Shown here: positions 1 to 9,318 of the stretch, one piece after another
Layout of the letters: every line of letters starts with the position of its first letter
How positions within the stretch are numbered: the first letter of the stretch is position 1
NCBI RefSeq assembly: GCF_002355535.1
Contig: NZ_AP017457.1
Coordinates: 1,054,001-1,118,000, forward strand
Source: Aurantimicrobium minutum
GTDB taxonomy: Bacteria; Actinomycetota; Actinomycetes; Actinomycetales; Microbacteriaceae
Reading direction: 5' to 3'
Length of the DNA stretch: 64,000 nucleotides
Program-made: the position numbers and the translations under genes
Notes under the pieces: model-generated
What the model saw: only the letters and a program-made list of their open reading frames with translations
What the model was told of the DNA's origin: nothing
Databases searched by the model: none

Positions 1-785
1 GCAGGCCAGAGAGAAGCAAGCTTCTCTTCGTCATAGCCATAGCCGGCTGCCGTGATGTAGTTCAGCAGAGCATCGAACCACACATAAACAACATGGGATT
101 CATCCCAGGGAAGCTTGATACCCCAGTCGAAGCTCGAGCGTGAAATGGAAAGGTCATTCAGACCCTGCTTCACAAACTGCACAACCTCGTTGCGAGCAGA
201 CTCTGGCTGCACAAAGTTGGGGTTTGCTTCATACATGTCCAGCAAAGGCTGAGTGAAGTCACTCATACGGAAGAAATAGTTCTTCTCGTGCAGGTTTTCA
301 ACCGGCTTGGAGTGAATAGCGCAGACCTTCTCACCCGCGAATTCACCGGTGCCCTCAACGAGGTCTGAATCCTGCTTGTATTCTTCACAACCTACGCAGT
401 AGGAACCTTCGTATTCACCGGTGTAGATAAACCCAGCGTCATAGAGATGCTGCAGGAACTTCTTGACGTTGTCCTCGTGGCGAGCGTCGGTGGTACGAAT
501 GAAGTCGTCATTGGAAATGTCGATGGTGTCCAGCAAAGGCTTCCAAGCAGACTCCACCAAGCGGTCAACCCACTCTTGAGGAGTTGCGCCATTTGCGGTT
601 GCAGTCCGCAGGATCTTTTCACCGTGTTCGTCAGTACCGGTGAGCATCCAGGTACGGTCTCCGGCCTGACGGTGCCAGCGTGCGAGCACGTCAGCAGCAA
701 CCTCGGTGTAGGCGTGACCAATGTGGGGCACGTCGTTCACGTAGAAGATAGGCGTGGTTACATAAAAGCTTTTGCCGGCAGACAT
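1..785 (-). CDS. metG: Methionyl-tRNA synthetase, N-terminal part (cut by window edge)
   Basis: Charges tRNA-Met with methionine in the cytosol. About 261 residues are visible and the frame stays open to the window edge, so the 3' end is missing. The class I signature HIGH lies at residues 21-24 (PHIGHAY), followed by the connective-peptide zinc knob (CVGC and a later CAIH) and the segment VVYVWFDALLNY typical of MetRS. The start is the ATG at 785, which gives the usual short leader MSAGKSFYVTTPIFYVND. It lies 49 bases downstream of the iron ABC transporter genes on the same strand. In other actinobacteria metG lies close to rsmI and pmt, so the transporter probably sits inside that old neighbourhood (inference). 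Confidence 0.96.
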   Translation of the reverse strand, partial: MSAGKSFYVTTPIFYVNDVPHIGHAYTEVAADVLARWHRQAGDRTWMLTGTDEHGEKILRTATANGATPQEWVDRLVESAWKPLLDTIDISNDDFIRTTDARHEDNVKKFLQHLYDAGFIYTGEYEGSYCVGCEEYKQDSDLVEGTGEFAGEKVCAIHSKPVENLHEKNYFFRMSDFTQPLLDMYEANPNFVQPESARNEVVQFVKQGLNDLSISRSSFDWGIKLPWDESHVVYVWFDALLNYITAAGYGYDEEKLASLWP

Positions 786-834
786 AGCTTCTATTCTATT
801 TTGCTCAGCTCAGCCCTTGAACCACGCACAAGCC

Positions 835-1878
835 CTAGGTGGTGGGGTATGCCAGCACTGGCCCTGCCAGTGCCACACCAACCTCATCGCCGCGAGAGCG
901 TATCTCTTGAGGCGCAACACGAACATCGAGCCTGTCCACGCCTCTCTGCAAGGTCAAGAGGGCGTCATGGCCGCAATATTCAATGGCGGTGACTTTCCAG
1001 TCCCCCGAGTCGGTAATGCGTAATGACTCAGGTCGAATTAACACGTCAAGCGTTTCCTGCTCCGAAGGTTCACCACTCCAGGTGAACGGTGTTGTTCCCA
1101 AAATTGTCTCCACCTCGTCACCGCGTCGGGTGCCCACCAGGTGGTTTGCTTCACCAAGGAACTGTGCCACCCATTTGCTTGCAGGAGTGTTGTAAACCAC
1201 TGAAGGTGATCCAACCTGCTCAATACGTCCCTGGTTTAGTAGAGCAACTGTGTCTGCGATAGACAGCGCCTCTGTTTGGTCGTGGGTGACCAACAGTGCC
1301 GTTGTCGAACTGGATTTGAGGATGGCTTTAACCTCCGCGCGGAGGTCAGATCGCAAGACAGGATCTAGCCCGGCAAAAGGCTCATCCATCAACACCAGCT
1401 GGGGTTGTGCAGCCAGTGCACGAGCTAACGCAACACGTTGGGCTTGACCGCCAGAGAGTTCGCTAGGCATTCTGTTGCGCAACGACGTGAGGTTGATCAG
1501 TTCTAACAGTTCGTCCACACGGCCTGATTGGGCCTGCTTTTTCACTCCTCGAGGAGTTTTAGCTAGAGAGAACGCAATGTTCTCTGCCACTGTCAGCATG
1601 GGGAACAGTGCCGCATCTTGGGGAACCCATCCGATGTTGCGCTTTTCTGGAACCAAGTGGATTCCATGCATGGTGAGAATGCTGCGGCCCAGACGAATTG
1701 TTCCGCTTTGTGCACGCTCGAGGCCCAGGATTGTTCGAAGCAGGGTTGTCTTGCCGCATCCGCTGGGGCCAGCTATCGCAACAAAATCTCCCTGCTGGGC
1801 TGCAAGGTTGATGTCAAAAAGGACTTGAGTGTGCCCGTAGGAGACGTTGAGGTCTGTGATTTCTAGAAAAGCGCTCAT
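835..1878 (-). CDS. Fe(III)-type ABC transporter ATP-binding protein
   Basis: ATPase subunit that powers import by the adjacent permease and binding lipoprotein. It has Walker A GPSGCGKT at residues 37-44, the ABC signature LSGGQAQR at 141-148, Walker B LVLMDEP at 161-167 and an H-loop (LLVTHDQTEAL). A C-terminal extension of about 110 residues resembles the TOBE-type regulatory domain of the FbpC/PotA family. At 347 residues it has the usual family length. Its ATG overlaps the stop of the permease gene by four bases (ATGA), so translation is coupled. The substrate is inferred from the binding protein with tandem tyrosines and from the DtxR-like operators upstream of the operon. Confidence 0.93.
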   Translation of the reverse strand: MSAFLEITDLNVSYGHTQVLFDINLAAQQGDFVAIAGPSGCGKTTLLRTILGLERAQSGTIRLGRSILTMHGIHLVPEKRNIGWVPQDAALFPMLTVAENIAFSLAKTPRGVKKQAQSGRVDELLELINLTSLRNRMPSELSGGQAQRVALARALAAQPQLVLMDEPFAGLDPVLRSDLRAEVKAILKSSSTTALLVTHDQTEALSIADTVALLNQGRIEQVGSPSVVYNTPASKWVAQFLGEANHLVGTRRGDEVETILGTTPFTWSGEPSEQETLDVLIRPESLRITDSGDWKVTAIEYCGHDALLTLQRGVDRLDVRVAPQEIRSRGDEVGVALAGPVLAYPTT

Positions 1879-3413
1879 GACTTCACCTCCTGGGTAGTTT
1901 CCGAACGCACCAACAACAGTGTGGGGATGGCTGCAATGATCACGAGCATAAGAGCATAGGGCGCTGCTGCGCCATATGAGGCAACATCTGTCTTAGCCCA
2001 CAACTCTGTTGCCAAGGTGTTCATTCCGGTAGGACGCAACATCAAGGTGGCAGGCAGCTCTTTCATGGCGGTGACTCCAATCAATAGCCACGCCACAAGG
2101 AAACTCGTGCGGGTCAACGGTAAATACACCGACACCAAACGCTGCCTCGTGGAATATCCCAGGGAAGATGACACATCTACCAGGGACGTTGGAATAGCGC
2201 GCACAGATTGGCGAATAGTTCCCACCGCTTTAGGCATGAACAGCAAACCGTATGCGCAAGCCAACAAGAACGCCGTCTGATACAGCACCGGAACCGTCGA
2301 CAATGCAAAAAAGACCAGAGCAAGGCCGACAACGATTCCTGGTAGTCCCAGTGGGAGATATCCCAGTGATTCGATGGTGCTCACAATTCTCGAGCGGTAT
2401 CTTCCCGCCAATATTCCTATCGGCAGAGCTAACAACAGACCAATGGTTGCCCCACCGAAGCTCAACACAACCGTGTTGACGGTGGCAGAAGCGAGATTAT
2501 CCCAGCGGACTTCCTGCAGCGCGTTGACATCAAACATGCGCACCACCATCACCCCAACAGGAATGACAGCACCAACCACGGGAGCAATTAACAAAACAAT
2601 CCCAAGCCAGATGTTCTTGCCAGTTAATGGGTGCAGGCGTGAGCGTGCGCGAGTAGAGGTTTTCGAGGTAAAGAGTCTTCCTCGAGCACGGCGTTCAAAA
2701 AACACTGTGACAAGTGCCAGTGCAACCAGAATCATGCTCAGCAACGCGGCTAGGTTACGGTCATAGCTAGCGCCATAGGCCTGCTGTATTGCCGTGGTGA
2801 GGACGGGAAAACGAAACAGTGCCACGCCACCAAAATCAGCGATGGTGTAAAGGAACACGAGCAATCCACCGGCCAGTGTTGCTCCGCGAATTTGATGCCA
2901 GGTTCCGGGCAGGAGTGCTTTCCACCCGGGTGCTCCCAAGGTTCTGGAGAGGTCATCAAAATCTGTTGTTCCCGCGCGCAGTGCAGCAGTGACCGGGAGG
3001 GTTACATAGGGAGTGGTAACTGCAACGAGCACGAGCCACGAACCCCAAAAACCCTGCGTGGTGGGAAACGCAGCAAGCAACCCGTAGGCCGCGAGGTAGC
3101 TCGGCACCGCTAGCGGGATGGTGGCCATCACCAGCCACCATCTGCGCGCAGGAAGGTAAACGCGGGCTAGGAAATACGCACTAACTAAACCCAGAACAAT
3201 CGCTGTGGCTGTAACGGCAACACCAAGTGACAGGGTGTTCCACAGCAATAAAGCCATGCGTGGCCTGTTGAGCAGTTCAACAACACTTTCCCAGCCGCCG
3301 CCAAACGCACGTTGCGAAAGATAGATCAAGGGAATCAGTGTCGTTAACGACGCGAGTGCGCCCGCCACTGTTAACCACAGTGGCGGGCGGACGACGTTAA
3401 CGAGGGTGCTCAC
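1875..3413 (-). CDS. Fe(III)-type ABC transporter permease (fused two-domain type)
   Basis: A 512-residue integral membrane protein with two homologous halves, each with about six membrane segments, as in FbpB-type permeases where both membrane domains are in one chain. Segments such as LWNTLSLGVAVTATAIVLGLVSAYFLA in the first half and TVNTVVLSFGGATIGLLLALPIGILAGRY in the second are the paired binding-protein-dependent transport domains. The start is a GTG immediately after the TAG stop of the binding-protein gene, with no gap, and the end overlaps the ATPase start. The three genes therefore form one tightly coupled operon. Confidence 0.92.
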   Translation of the reverse strand: MSTLVNVVRPPLWLTVAGALASLTTLIPLIYLSQRAFGGGWESVVELLNRPRMALLLWNTLSLGVAVTATAIVLGLVSAYFLARVYLPARRWWLVMATIPLAVPSYLAAYGLLAAFPTTQGFWGSWLVLVAVTTPYVTLPVTAALRAGTTDFDDLSRTLGAPGWKALLPGTWHQIRGATLAGGLLVFLYTIADFGGVALFRFPVLTTAIQQAYGASYDRNLAALLSMILVALALVTVFFERRARGRLFTSKTSTRARSRLHPLTGKNIWLGIVLLIAPVVGAVIPVGVMVVRMFDVNALQEVRWDNLASATVNTVVLSFGGATIGLLLALPIGILAGRYRSRIVSTIESLGYLPLGLPGIVVGLALVFFALSTVPVLYQTAFLLACAYGLLFMPKAVGTIRQSVRAIPTSLVDVSSSLGYSTRQRLVSVYLPLTRTSFLVAWLLIGVTAMKELPATLMLRPTGMNTLATELWAKTDVASYGAAAPYALMLVIIAAIPTLLLVRSETTQEVKS

Positions 3414-4445
3414 CTATAACAGCCCGTACTTGGCCAACAACGCTTGGGTTTCAGCTAATGAAGCAAGGTCTGCCAAATCGAGTTGGGTATTTGCGAGCTC
3501 TTCAAGAGCAGGCAGGCCTTCTGGGGAAGCAACCCCCGGCACCAGCGGGTATTCAAATGTTGTTGTGGCGAAATACTTCTGTGCTGATTCGCTGACAAGG
3601 TACTTCACAAAAGCTAGGGCATCTGCATCCGTTGCAGAATTCTTGAGAATTCCAGCACCGGTGACGTTCACAATTCCACCAGGGTCGCCGGGAAGGAACT
3701 TAATCTGAACTCTCATATTGTCCTGGCCCAGCTCAGCAGCGCGCTCGAACCAGTAGTAGTGGTTGATGAGGGCAAGGTCCAGCTGGCCGGCGTTAACCAG
3801 ATCCAGGGTTGCTCCGTTTTTCTCTGTCAGAACAGGTGAGTTCTTGGCCATATCGGCAACCCACTGCTCTGCGACTTTTTCACCTTCAAGAACACGAAGA
3901 GCGGTGACAAAAGATTGGAAGCTTGCGTTCCCCGGCGGGAATCCCACAAGACCTGACCATCTGGGGTCAGTGAGTTCCAGGACGGAATCTGGAATCTCGG
4001 ATTCTGTGTATTTTTCACTGTCGTAGGCAATGACACGGGCACGCCCGGTCACTCCAACCCAGGTGTCATCTGTGGAGGTGAATTCTGTAGGGACTGCATC
4101 TGTGATGTCCGCAGGTAGGGTGGCCAGCAATCCTGCATCAGAGAGTGCACCCAGTGCTCCTGCATCTTGGGAAAGGAATACGTTCGCGGGAGTTCTCTCT
4201 CCCTCCTCCAAAAGCAATGCCGAGAGTTCGGGAGTGGAGCCATAGCGAACATCAACATCGATTCCGGTTTCTTCTGTGAATTGCTCGATCAGTGGAGCAA
4301 TCAGTGCTTCATCTCGTCCGGCATATACAACCACGGTGCCATCTGCAGTGGCCGCTGGTTCGGTGGCACAGGCGGATAAGCCAACTACCAGGGCGAGTGC
4401 AGTGCCGGCAGCAAGAAGCGAGGATTTCAGGGAGGAGATGTTCAT
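3414..4445 (-). CDS. Iron(III)-binding lipoprotein of the ABC transporter (FbpA-like)
   Basis: Extracellular substrate-binding protein, first gene of the operon. The N-terminus is a lipoprotein signal peptide with lipobox LSAC and the acylated cysteine at residue 26. The mature part reads TVVVYAGRDEALIAPLIEQF, typical of the FbpA/transferrin-like class, and it contains NHYYWF, matching the tandem tyrosines that bind ferric iron in FbpA homologues. Length (343) is normal. Two DtxR/IdeR-type palindromes lie 43-91 bases upstream of its ATG, so the operon is likely repressed when iron is plentiful (inference from site similarity). Thiamine or another substrate is less likely given the YY motif and the operators. 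Confidence 0.93.
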   Translation of the reverse strand: MNISSLKSSLLAAGTALALVVGLSACATEPAATADGTVVVYAGRDEALIAPLIEQFTEETGIDVDVRYGSTPELSALLLEEGERTPANVFLSQDAGALGALSDAGLLATLPADITDAVPTEFTSTDDTWVGVTGRARVIAYDSEKYTESEIPDSVLELTDPRWSGLVGFPPGNASFQSFVTALRVLEGEKVAEQWVADMAKNSPVLTEKNGATLDLVNAGQLDLALINHYYWFERAAELGQDNMRVQIKFLPGDPGGIVNVTGAGILKNSATDADALAFVKYLVSESAQKYFATTTFEYPLVPGVASPEGLPALEELANTQLDLADLASLAETQALLAKYGLL

Positions 4446-4487
4446 GAGGTCTTTCAGAGCTAAATCGCACGATGTTCGCGCACAGTA

Positions 4488-4506
4488 TTAGGTAAGGCTT
4501 ACCTAA
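4488..4506. promoter_or_regulatory. DtxR/IdeR-type operator 1 upstream of the iron transporter
   Basis: TTAGGTAAGGCTTACCTAA is a perfect 19-bp palindrome around its central base and agrees at 17 of 19 positions with the DtxR consensus TWAGGTTAGSCTAACCTWA. It lies 43 bases upstream of the binding-protein start. The match was counted by eye; function is inferred from the family consensus and from the iron transporter that follows. Confidence 0.85.
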
Positions 4507-4517
4507 CTAATTCTAGG

Positions 4518-4536
4518 TTAGGGTAGCCTAACCTCA
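4518..4536. promoter_or_regulatory. DtxR/IdeR-type operator 2 upstream of the iron transporter
   Basis: TTAGGGTAGCCTAACCTCA matches 17 of 19 consensus positions and begins 30 bases after the start of operator 1, about three helical turns. An overlapping, slightly offset copy starts at 4514, so this may be a double site. It sits between the convergent end of rsmI and the transporter operon. Confidence 0.75.
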
Positions 4537-4553
4537 TCAGCAAGTGATTTCTT

Positions 4554-5369
4554 TCACCTAGTAGAAAGTGCGGCTTGATATAGCTCTCGCTTAGACAAGC
4601 CCGTTTCTTCTGCAACCTGGGTAGTCGCCTCTTTCAAGCGCATTCCGTCAGCAACAAGAACCTGAACCTGAGCAAGACCATCCTCCAACGTGAGAGTTGC
4701 TGCGGTTGCCCCGCCCACTACGAGAACAATCTCGCCGCGGACGCCTGCGGCAGCCCAGTCGGCGAGATCTGCCAGGGTCCCCCGCTTGACCTCTTCATAC
4801 ATTTTGGTGAGTTCTCGACAGACCGCCGCCGGGCGGTCAGCACCTAACTCATCACGGGCGTCCGAAAGTGATTCAGCAATGCGGTTGGGAGATTCGAAGA
4901 AAACCATCGTGCGAGATTCGCGAACAAGTTCCCGAAAGGCAGACTTACGCTCACCCTGCTTCCGCGGAAGAAAACCTTCAAAGGTAAAACGGTCTGTGGG
5001 AAGCCCCGCCACGGCGAGCGCGGTAATCACTGCACTTGGCCCCGGAATAACAGTGATGTGAATCCCTGCCGCCGCCGCCGCTTCAACAAGGTGAAAGCCA
5101 GGATCACTGACGGTGGGCATTCCTGCATCGGAGAGCACAAGGACGTCGTTTTCACGGGCAATCTCAATGATCTCTGGGCTCTTGGAGGTTTCGTTGTGGT
5201 CATGCAGGGCAATGAGCTTGGGGCGGTTCTCAATTCCTAAAGCACCCAAAAGCTTGGACGTGGTGCGGGTATCTTCACTGGCGATAACGGTTGCCTCACT
5301 AAGGGCCTCAATGAGCCTGCTCGAGGCATCACCGAGGTTGCCAATAGGGGTTGCCGCCAGAATGATCAC
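4554..5369 (-). CDS. rsmI: 16S rRNA (cytidine1402-2'-O)-methyltransferase
   Basis: Methylates the ribose of C1402 in the decoding centre of 16S rRNA using S-adenosylmethionine. The 271-residue protein has the tetrapyrrole-methylase fold signatures: ATPIGNLGD at the N-terminus, IASEDTRTT, LSDAGMPTVSDPG, VIPGPSA and GEIVLVVGG. Length is normal. The start is a GTG (GTG ATC ATT CTG) at 5369. It is divergent from the mannosyltransferase gene with only 41 bases between starts, the pmt-rsmI arrangement common in actinobacteria. Confidence 0.95.
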   Translation of the reverse strand: MIILAATPIGNLGDASSRLIEALSEATVIASEDTRTTSKLLGALGIENRPKLIALHDHNETSKSPEIIEIARENDVLVLSDAGMPTVSDPGFHLVEAAAAAGIHITVIPGPSAVITALAVAGLPTDRFTFEGFLPRKQGERKSAFRELVRESRTMVFFESPNRIAESLSDARDELGADRPAAVCRELTKMYEEVKRGTLADLADWAAAGVRGEIVLVVGGATAATLTLEDGLAQVQVLVADGMRLKEATTQVAEETGLSKRELYQAALSTR

Positions 5370-5410
5370 TGTCCCAGTCTGGCAGGGTTCCTTGTCGGTA
5401 GGCTAAACGG

Positions 5411-6937
5411 GTGAAAAGGGTGTGGGCATCTATCGGCCACTGGGCGGGACCTTTAGTAGTTCTGTTGGTGGCTGCCGGGTTGCGCCTATGGAATCTGGGC
5501 AATCCCCACTCTCTCGTTTTTGATGAAACCTTCTATGTGAAGGATGCGTGGACGCTGTGGAATAACGGTTATGAATCCACGTGGGGAGAGAACCCTGACC
5601 CGCAATTCAATGCGGGAGTCACGGATGGGTTTACCGATGACCCTTCCTATGTGGTCCACCCACCCCTGGGTAAATGGCTGATTGCCCTGGGAATGGCCGC
5701 ATTTGGGCCTGCGAACGCTTTCGGCTGGCGTGTGGGTGTGGCGGTGGCCGGCATCCTCATTGTTCTTCTGGTGATGCTGATTGCACAGAAGCTTTTCCAC
5801 TCAACTGTGCTGACCATGGTTGCCGGAGGCCTGATGGCCATCGATGGCCACGCCATCGTGTTATCTCGGGTGAGCCTGTTGGATAACTTTGCGGCGCTGT
5901 TCACCTTGGCAGGATTCTTATTCATCCTGCTCGATCGACGGCAGAATCTTCCACGCCTGATGGCGTGGATTTCCAGTCGAAAAGCCCAAGCAGAAAACGC
6001 AGAGGGTCCTTCGTGGGGGCCAACGCTGTGGAATAGGCCCTATCTGATCCTTGCTGGTCTGGCTTTTGGTTTGGCCTGTGGCGTGAAGTGGTCAGGTCTC
6101 TACTTCTTGGCCGCCTTTGCCGTGTATGTCGTTGTGATGGATGCGCTGGATCGGCGTCGGGCTGGGTTGCACTTTTGGCTCTCTGCTGCCGCGCTCAAAC
6201 AAGCTCCTGCAACTTTTGTCTTGATGGTTCCCATCGCCGCAGTGACCTATCTTGCGACGTGGGCGGGTTGGATTCTCACCTCCGGCGGGTATTACCGCGA
6301 CCTTGTCACCACCAATCCCGGCTTGCGCTGGAGCGGACCCTTGGCGTGGGCACCAGATTGGTTCCAGAGTTTGTGGGCGTATCACGTCTCCGCCTACCAA
6401 TTCCATGTGGGCCTGGTCACCCCACACTCCTACCAAGCCAACCCGTTGACCTGGCTGTTGATGATTCGCCCCACCAGCATGTACTACCAGGGCGCAAGTC
6501 CGGGAGAGAACGGGTGTGACTTTGACTCCTGCTCGTCAGTGATTACTGCCATCGCCAACCCGCTCATTTGGTGGGGTGGTGCAGCTGCGGTGGGGTACCT
6601 GGTTTACCGTTTCGTCCGCTACCGCGAATGGAAGGTTGGCATCATCCTGATGGGAATGGTTGCCGGCTACGTGCCCTGGTTGATGTATCTCAACCGCACC
6701 GTTTTCCAGTTCTACGGCATCATCTTTGAGCCCTACATGATCTTGGCTATCACCTTTGTGGTGGGGCTGATTCTGCGCACAAAAGATGACTACAATCGTT
6801 CCACCGGAATAGCCATCTTGACCGTGTTGGGCATCGTGGCCGTCCTGCTGAGTATCTTCTTCTATCCGCTGTGGACGGGTATGCAGATTCCTTATTGGTA
6901 TTGGCAGATCCACATGTGGCTTCCCAGCTGGATTTAA
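5411..6937 (+). CDS. pmt: Dolichyl-phosphate-mannose--protein mannosyltransferase (PMT, GT39)
   Basis: Membrane glycosyltransferase that moves mannose from a polyprenyl phosphate to Ser/Thr of proteins being exported. It has about ten membrane segments in 508 residues. The catalytic acidic pair is visible in VFDETFYVKDAW near residue 40, and further PMT features are the loop HPPLGKWLIALGMAAFG and the C-terminal PYWYWQIHMWLPSWI. The start is GTG at 5411, 41 bases from the divergent rsmI start. Its targets may include exported lipoproteins and the surface proteins in this window (inference). Confidence 0.94.
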   Translation: MKRVWASIGHWAGPLVVLLVAAGLRLWNLGNPHSLVFDETFYVKDAWTLWNNGYESTWGENPDPQFNAGVTDGFTDDPSYVVHPPLGKWLIALGMAAFGPANAFGWRVGVAVAGILIVLLVMLIAQKLFHSTVLTMVAGGLMAIDGHAIVLSRVSLLDNFAALFTLAGFLFILLDRRQNLPRLMAWISSRKAQAENAEGPSWGPTLWNRPYLILAGLAFGLACGVKWSGLYFLAAFAVYVVVMDALDRRRAGLHFWLSAAALKQAPATFVLMVPIAAVTYLATWAGWILTSGGYYRDLVTTNPGLRWSGPLAWAPDWFQSLWAYHVSAYQFHVGLVTPHSYQANPLTWLLMIRPTSMYYQGASPGENGCDFDSCSSVITAIANPLIWWGGAAAVGYLVYRFVRYREWKVGIILMGMVAGYVPWLMYLNRTVFQFYGIIFEPYMILAITFVVGLILRTKDDYNRSTGIAILTVLGIVAVLLSIFFYPLWTGMQIPYWYWQIHMWLPSWI

Positions 6938-7011
6938 GTTGTCCCACCTACCGGACAGGATGCTTCAGTAAATATGGCACTCACCTGCCCAAGCACTCTA
7001 GGCTCAAGCTT

Positions 7012-8376
7012 GTGACAGCGTACGTCTCAGCCTTTGACCTGTTCTCGATAGGTATCGGTCCCTCCAGTTCTCATACTGTGGGCCCGATGCGTGCTGCCCT
7101 GGACTTCGTTACCCAGCTCAGAGCGCAAGGTCTGATTGAGAAGGTAGTCTCCGTCAACTGCAGCCTGTACGGCTCACTCGGCTCCACCGGTATAGGTCAC
7201 GGCACCCCCGGTGCTGTTGTTGCCGGTTTGACTGGTCTGGCACCAGAAACCTGCATGCCCGATGAGGTTCGTAACGCGTGGGGCAACCTCGAGACCGACC
7301 CCACACTCGATCTGGGCGGAAGCCACACCATTGCCTTCACCGCAGGCGACATCAGCTTTGAGCCCCGCACTCGCCTTCCAGGCCACCCCAACGCAATGAC
7401 CATTCGCGCCTTCGGAGCAGATGGCGTCCCGCTTCTCGAACAGACCTACTACTCCGTCGGTGGTGGCTTCATTCGCCGGGATGGCGAAGAAACCAGCTCC
7501 ATCACCACACAATGGCCACTGCCCTATGGAACCTCAGCAGCGCTGTTGGCACTGTGTGATGTGCAGAACATGACCATTGACCAGGTCGCCATGCAGAACG
7601 AGCTTTCTCAACACACTGAGGACGAAGTCAATGCACGCCTGGATGCCATCTGGGACACCATGCATTCCTGCGTGCAATCCGGACTCACCTCGGCTGGAAC
7701 TTTGCCCGGTGGGTTGAGCGTGAAGCGTCGCGCAGCTGAACTGCGCGAACACCTCGTCACTGCTGATGCTGCCAATAGCCGTGACACCACCATTGAGTGG
7801 CTGCACGCTTTTGCATTGGCCGTCAACGAAGAAAACGCAGCCGGTGGCCGCGTTGTTACTGCTCCAACCAATGGTGCTGCTGGAATTGTTCCTGCTGTTG
7901 CCAGCTACTACCTCCGTTTTGTTCCAGGTGCGAACCAGGAAGGAATCCGGCGCTATCTTCTCACCGCGACTGCTATTGGATCCCTGTTCAAATCCAATGC
8001 TTCTATCTCCGGTGCGGAAGCTGGCTGCCAAGGCGAAGTAGGCCCCGCCTGCGCCATGGCCGCAGGTGGCCTCTGCGCCGTCCTGGGTGGAACACCACGC
8101 CAGGTTGAAAACGCTGCTGAAATCGCGATGGAACACCACCTCGGTCTCACCTGCGACCCTGTGGGAGGTCTAGTTCAGATTCCGTGTATCGAGCGCAACG
8201 CCATTGCCAGCTCCACCGCAGTCAGTGCAGCACGTCTGGCTCTCCACGGTGATGGCAACCACCTGGTCTCGCTCGACACGGTGATTGAGACCATGCGTCA
8301 AACAGGTCTCGACATGTCCACAAAGTACAAAGAAACCAGCGAAGGCGGCCTCGCCGTCAACGTGATTGAGTGCTAA
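7012..8376 (+). CDS. sdaA: L-serine dehydratase (ammonia-lyase), single-chain iron-sulfur type
   Basis: Converts L-serine to pyruvate and ammonia with a [4Fe-4S] cluster. The open frame begins earlier at 6871 inside pmt, but the family N-terminus AYVSAFDLFSIGIGPSSSHT points to the GTG at 7012, giving 454 residues, the normal length for the fused form. Cluster-binding cysteines are visible in SGAEAGCQGEVGPACAMAAGG and LTCDPVGGLVQIPCIERNA. The substrate loop GIGPSSSHTVGP is intact. It starts 74 bases after pmt. Its stop codon abuts that of the convergent mmuM with no gap. Confidence 0.95.
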   Translation: MTAYVSAFDLFSIGIGPSSSHTVGPMRAALDFVTQLRAQGLIEKVVSVNCSLYGSLGSTGIGHGTPGAVVAGLTGLAPETCMPDEVRNAWGNLETDPTLDLGGSHTIAFTAGDISFEPRTRLPGHPNAMTIRAFGADGVPLLEQTYYSVGGGFIRRDGEETSSITTQWPLPYGTSAALLALCDVQNMTIDQVAMQNELSQHTEDEVNARLDAIWDTMHSCVQSGLTSAGTLPGGLSVKRRAAELREHLVTADAANSRDTTIEWLHAFALAVNEENAAGGRVVTAPTNGAAGIVPAVASYYLRFVPGANQEGIRRYLLTATAIGSLFKSNASISGAEAGCQGEVGPACAMAAGGLCAVLGGTPRQVENAAEIAMEHHLGLTCDPVGGLVQIPCIERNAIASSTAVSAARLALHGDGNHLVSLDTVIETMRQTGLDMSTKYKETSEGGLAVNVIEC

Positions 8377-9273
8377 CTAGAGCGATGTTGCAAGCTGGCG
8401 AATATCGCCAGCATGTGTGCCACAGCAGCCACCAATCAGGCGGGCTCCCTGACTGATCCAGGTCGATGCATAGGCAACAAGAGCGTCCGCGTCAGCGTTC
8501 TCCCACACTCCACTTTCTGAATTCCAGGTTCCGCCACCGTTTGCATAAATCACCACAGGCAGTTCAGTAACCGTGCGAATCTCAGCAATGGCTGCAGAAA
8601 CCAAGGCAGGGTCAACGCAGTTGACGCCAATGGCCGCAATCGCCGGAGATGACGCTGCTATCTGCGCTGCCTCCGCAAGGCTGTGGCCTGCCCATAACCT
8701 TCCATCAGGTCCGATGGTGAAACTCATCCAACCCAAAGCGCCAGGGAACTCTTCAAGCGCATCCACGAGTGCCTGTGCTTCGAGGGCATCAGGAATGGTT
8801 TCAATGGCAAGCAAGTCTGGTTCTGCCTCCTGCAAGACCGCTAAGCGTTCTGCGTGGAATGCTCGAAGCACCTTACTGCTCAGACCATAGTTGCCTCGAT
8901 ATTCGCTGCCGTCGTGCAAGATGGCACCATAGGGCCCCACCGATGCCGCGACGAGCGCAGTGCTTCCGGCAACTGCAGAGCGGGCCACGTCAACGCTGGC
9001 GCGCAGGGCGCGGTCAGCATCTGCTGCGCTCAACCCTACTTCTTCAAATCCCGCACGGGAGATTTGATAGCTGGACGTAATCACAACCTGCGCCCCGGCA
9101 TCCACATAGGCTCGGTGGGCAGCCTGAATGACCTCTGGGTTATCGAGAAGTGCTTGTGCTGTCCAGAGTGAACCTTCCAGCCTGCAGCCTTGGTGCTCGA
9201 GCTCTGTGCTCATTCCCCCGTCGATCACGACGGGGGAAGAGACAAACTTCACAAACTCATCGTGTGTCAGCAT
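8377..9273 (-). CDS. mmuM: Homocysteine S-methyltransferase
   Basis: Makes methionine from homocysteine with S-methylmethionine (or S-adenosylmethionine) as donor. The 298-residue TIM-barrel protein has VIDGGMSTELE near the N-terminus and the three zinc-binding cysteines in GVNCVDP and IGGCCGTHAGDI. Start ATG at 9273 and the family length agree. It is a single gene, convergent with sdaA. Cobalamin-dependent MetH is excluded by the small size. Confidence 0.94.
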   Translation of the reverse strand: MLTHDEFVKFVSSPVVIDGGMSTELEHQGCRLEGSLWTAQALLDNPEVIQAAHRAYVDAGAQVVITSSYQISRAGFEEVGLSAADADRALRASVDVARSAVAGSTALVAASVGPYGAILHDGSEYRGNYGLSSKVLRAFHAERLAVLQEAEPDLLAIETIPDALEAQALVDALEEFPGALGWMSFTIGPDGRLWAGHSLAEAAQIAASSPAIAAIGVNCVDPALVSAAIAEIRTVTELPVVIYANGGGTWNSESGVWENADADALVAYASTWISQGARLIGGCCGTHAGDIRQLATSL

Positions 9274-9318
9274 GAGCCGAGCCTAGACAGTTTTCTAACT
9301 GAGAGCAGTGGAAGTTAC

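Noticed and set aside
6871-7011. N-terminal extension of sdaA inside pmt
   Set aside because: Overlaps pmt and lies before the conserved family start; GTG 7012 gives the normal length.
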